A DNA stretch of 64,000 nt, taken from contig NZ_CP058649.1 of the NCBI RefSeq assembly GCF_018141445.1, positions 2,809,001 through 2,873,000 of the forward strand. The letters are read 5' to 3'. This document shows positions 63,972-64,000 of the stretch, one piece after another. Position numbers and translations under genes: made by a program. This stretch comes from Vallitalea pronyensis. GTDB lineage: Bacteria > Bacillota > Clostridia > Lachnospirales > Vallitaleaceae. Positions within the stretch are counted from its first letter, which is position 1; each line of letters begins with the position of its first letter. The notes beneath the pieces were generated by a model that was given only the letters and a program-made list of their open reading frames with translations, had not been told where the DNA came from and did no database searches.

Positions 63972-64000
63972 TACATGTGGTTATTTTATGCGAGTAAACT

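Noticed and set aside
1..64000. tRNA, rRNA, insertion sequences and prophage genes
   Set aside because: I looked along both strands and found no tRNA-like cloverleaf with CCA region, no rRNA sequence, no transposase or integrase, and no phage structural gene.

Overview
The window is AT-rich DNA from a spore-forming, low-GC Gram-positive bacterium of the class Clostridia. The evidence is strong AGGAGG-type ribosome sites, frequent TTG and GTG starts, a T-box riboswitch, an alpha/beta-type SASP, YlbJ, RemA (DUF370), RqcH, GatCAB, and the Bacillus/Clostridium order yicC-remA-gmk-rpoZ-priA-def-fmt-rsmB-rlmN-prpC-prkC-rsgA-rpe-thiN-rpmB-asp23-fakA-recG. A Lachnospirales-like genus such as Vallitalea is a guess from overall feel, not something the sequence proves. 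I see no rRNA, tRNA, insertion sequence, prophage or CRISPR array.

Bases 1-7.6 kb: a truncated AEC transporter, a MATE exporter, then an unrecognised locus: a small Sec-secreted protein with a strong promoter and hairpin-rich leader, an internal terminator, a one-pass extracytoplasmic helical protein, an ABC ATPase and a MacB/FtsX-like permease. The layout resembles bacteriocin-export loci but the secreted protein matches no family I know. yebC follows.

7.7-17.9 kb: a membrane/coiled-coil protein with a small partner that may be frameshifted at an A7 run, ligA, gatCAB, a zinc-ribbon/aminoglycoside-acetyltransferase-like fusion, and two lipoproteins.

18-32.4 kb: rqcH (minus strand); citrate synthase behind four regularly spaced GTATAC-centred palindromes; an RlmI-like methyltransferase; a second AEC transporter; methionyl-tRNA synthetase behind a Met T-box; then a divergent pair made of a large secreted protein and a STAND-type NB-ARC/TPR protein.

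32.5-58.7 kb: a long housekeeping block for nucleotide metabolism, replication restart, translation start and rRNA modification, the PrpC/PrkC phosphosignalling pair, ribosome assembly, thiamine and CoA synthesis, fatty-acid kinase, RecG, sporulation genes, and finally pta-ackA. The pta promoter carries the same 12-bp palindrome as the citrate synthase promoter, so acetyl-CoA entry into citrate and overflow to acetate may share one regulator.

58.9-63.8 kb: an ABC ATPase, two ABC-2 permeases, a NarL-type histidine kinase and its response regulator, with the gene content of the Bacillus linearmycin-resistance (lnr) locus. A perfect consensus promoter at the right edge drives a gene outside the window.

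Spread through the intergenic gaps are several families of structured repeats: a multi-hairpin unit seen three times, palindromes built on GCTGTCTCA, a branched element after citrate synthase, and a 110-bp palindrome after the NB-ARC gene. These are the least explained part of the window.
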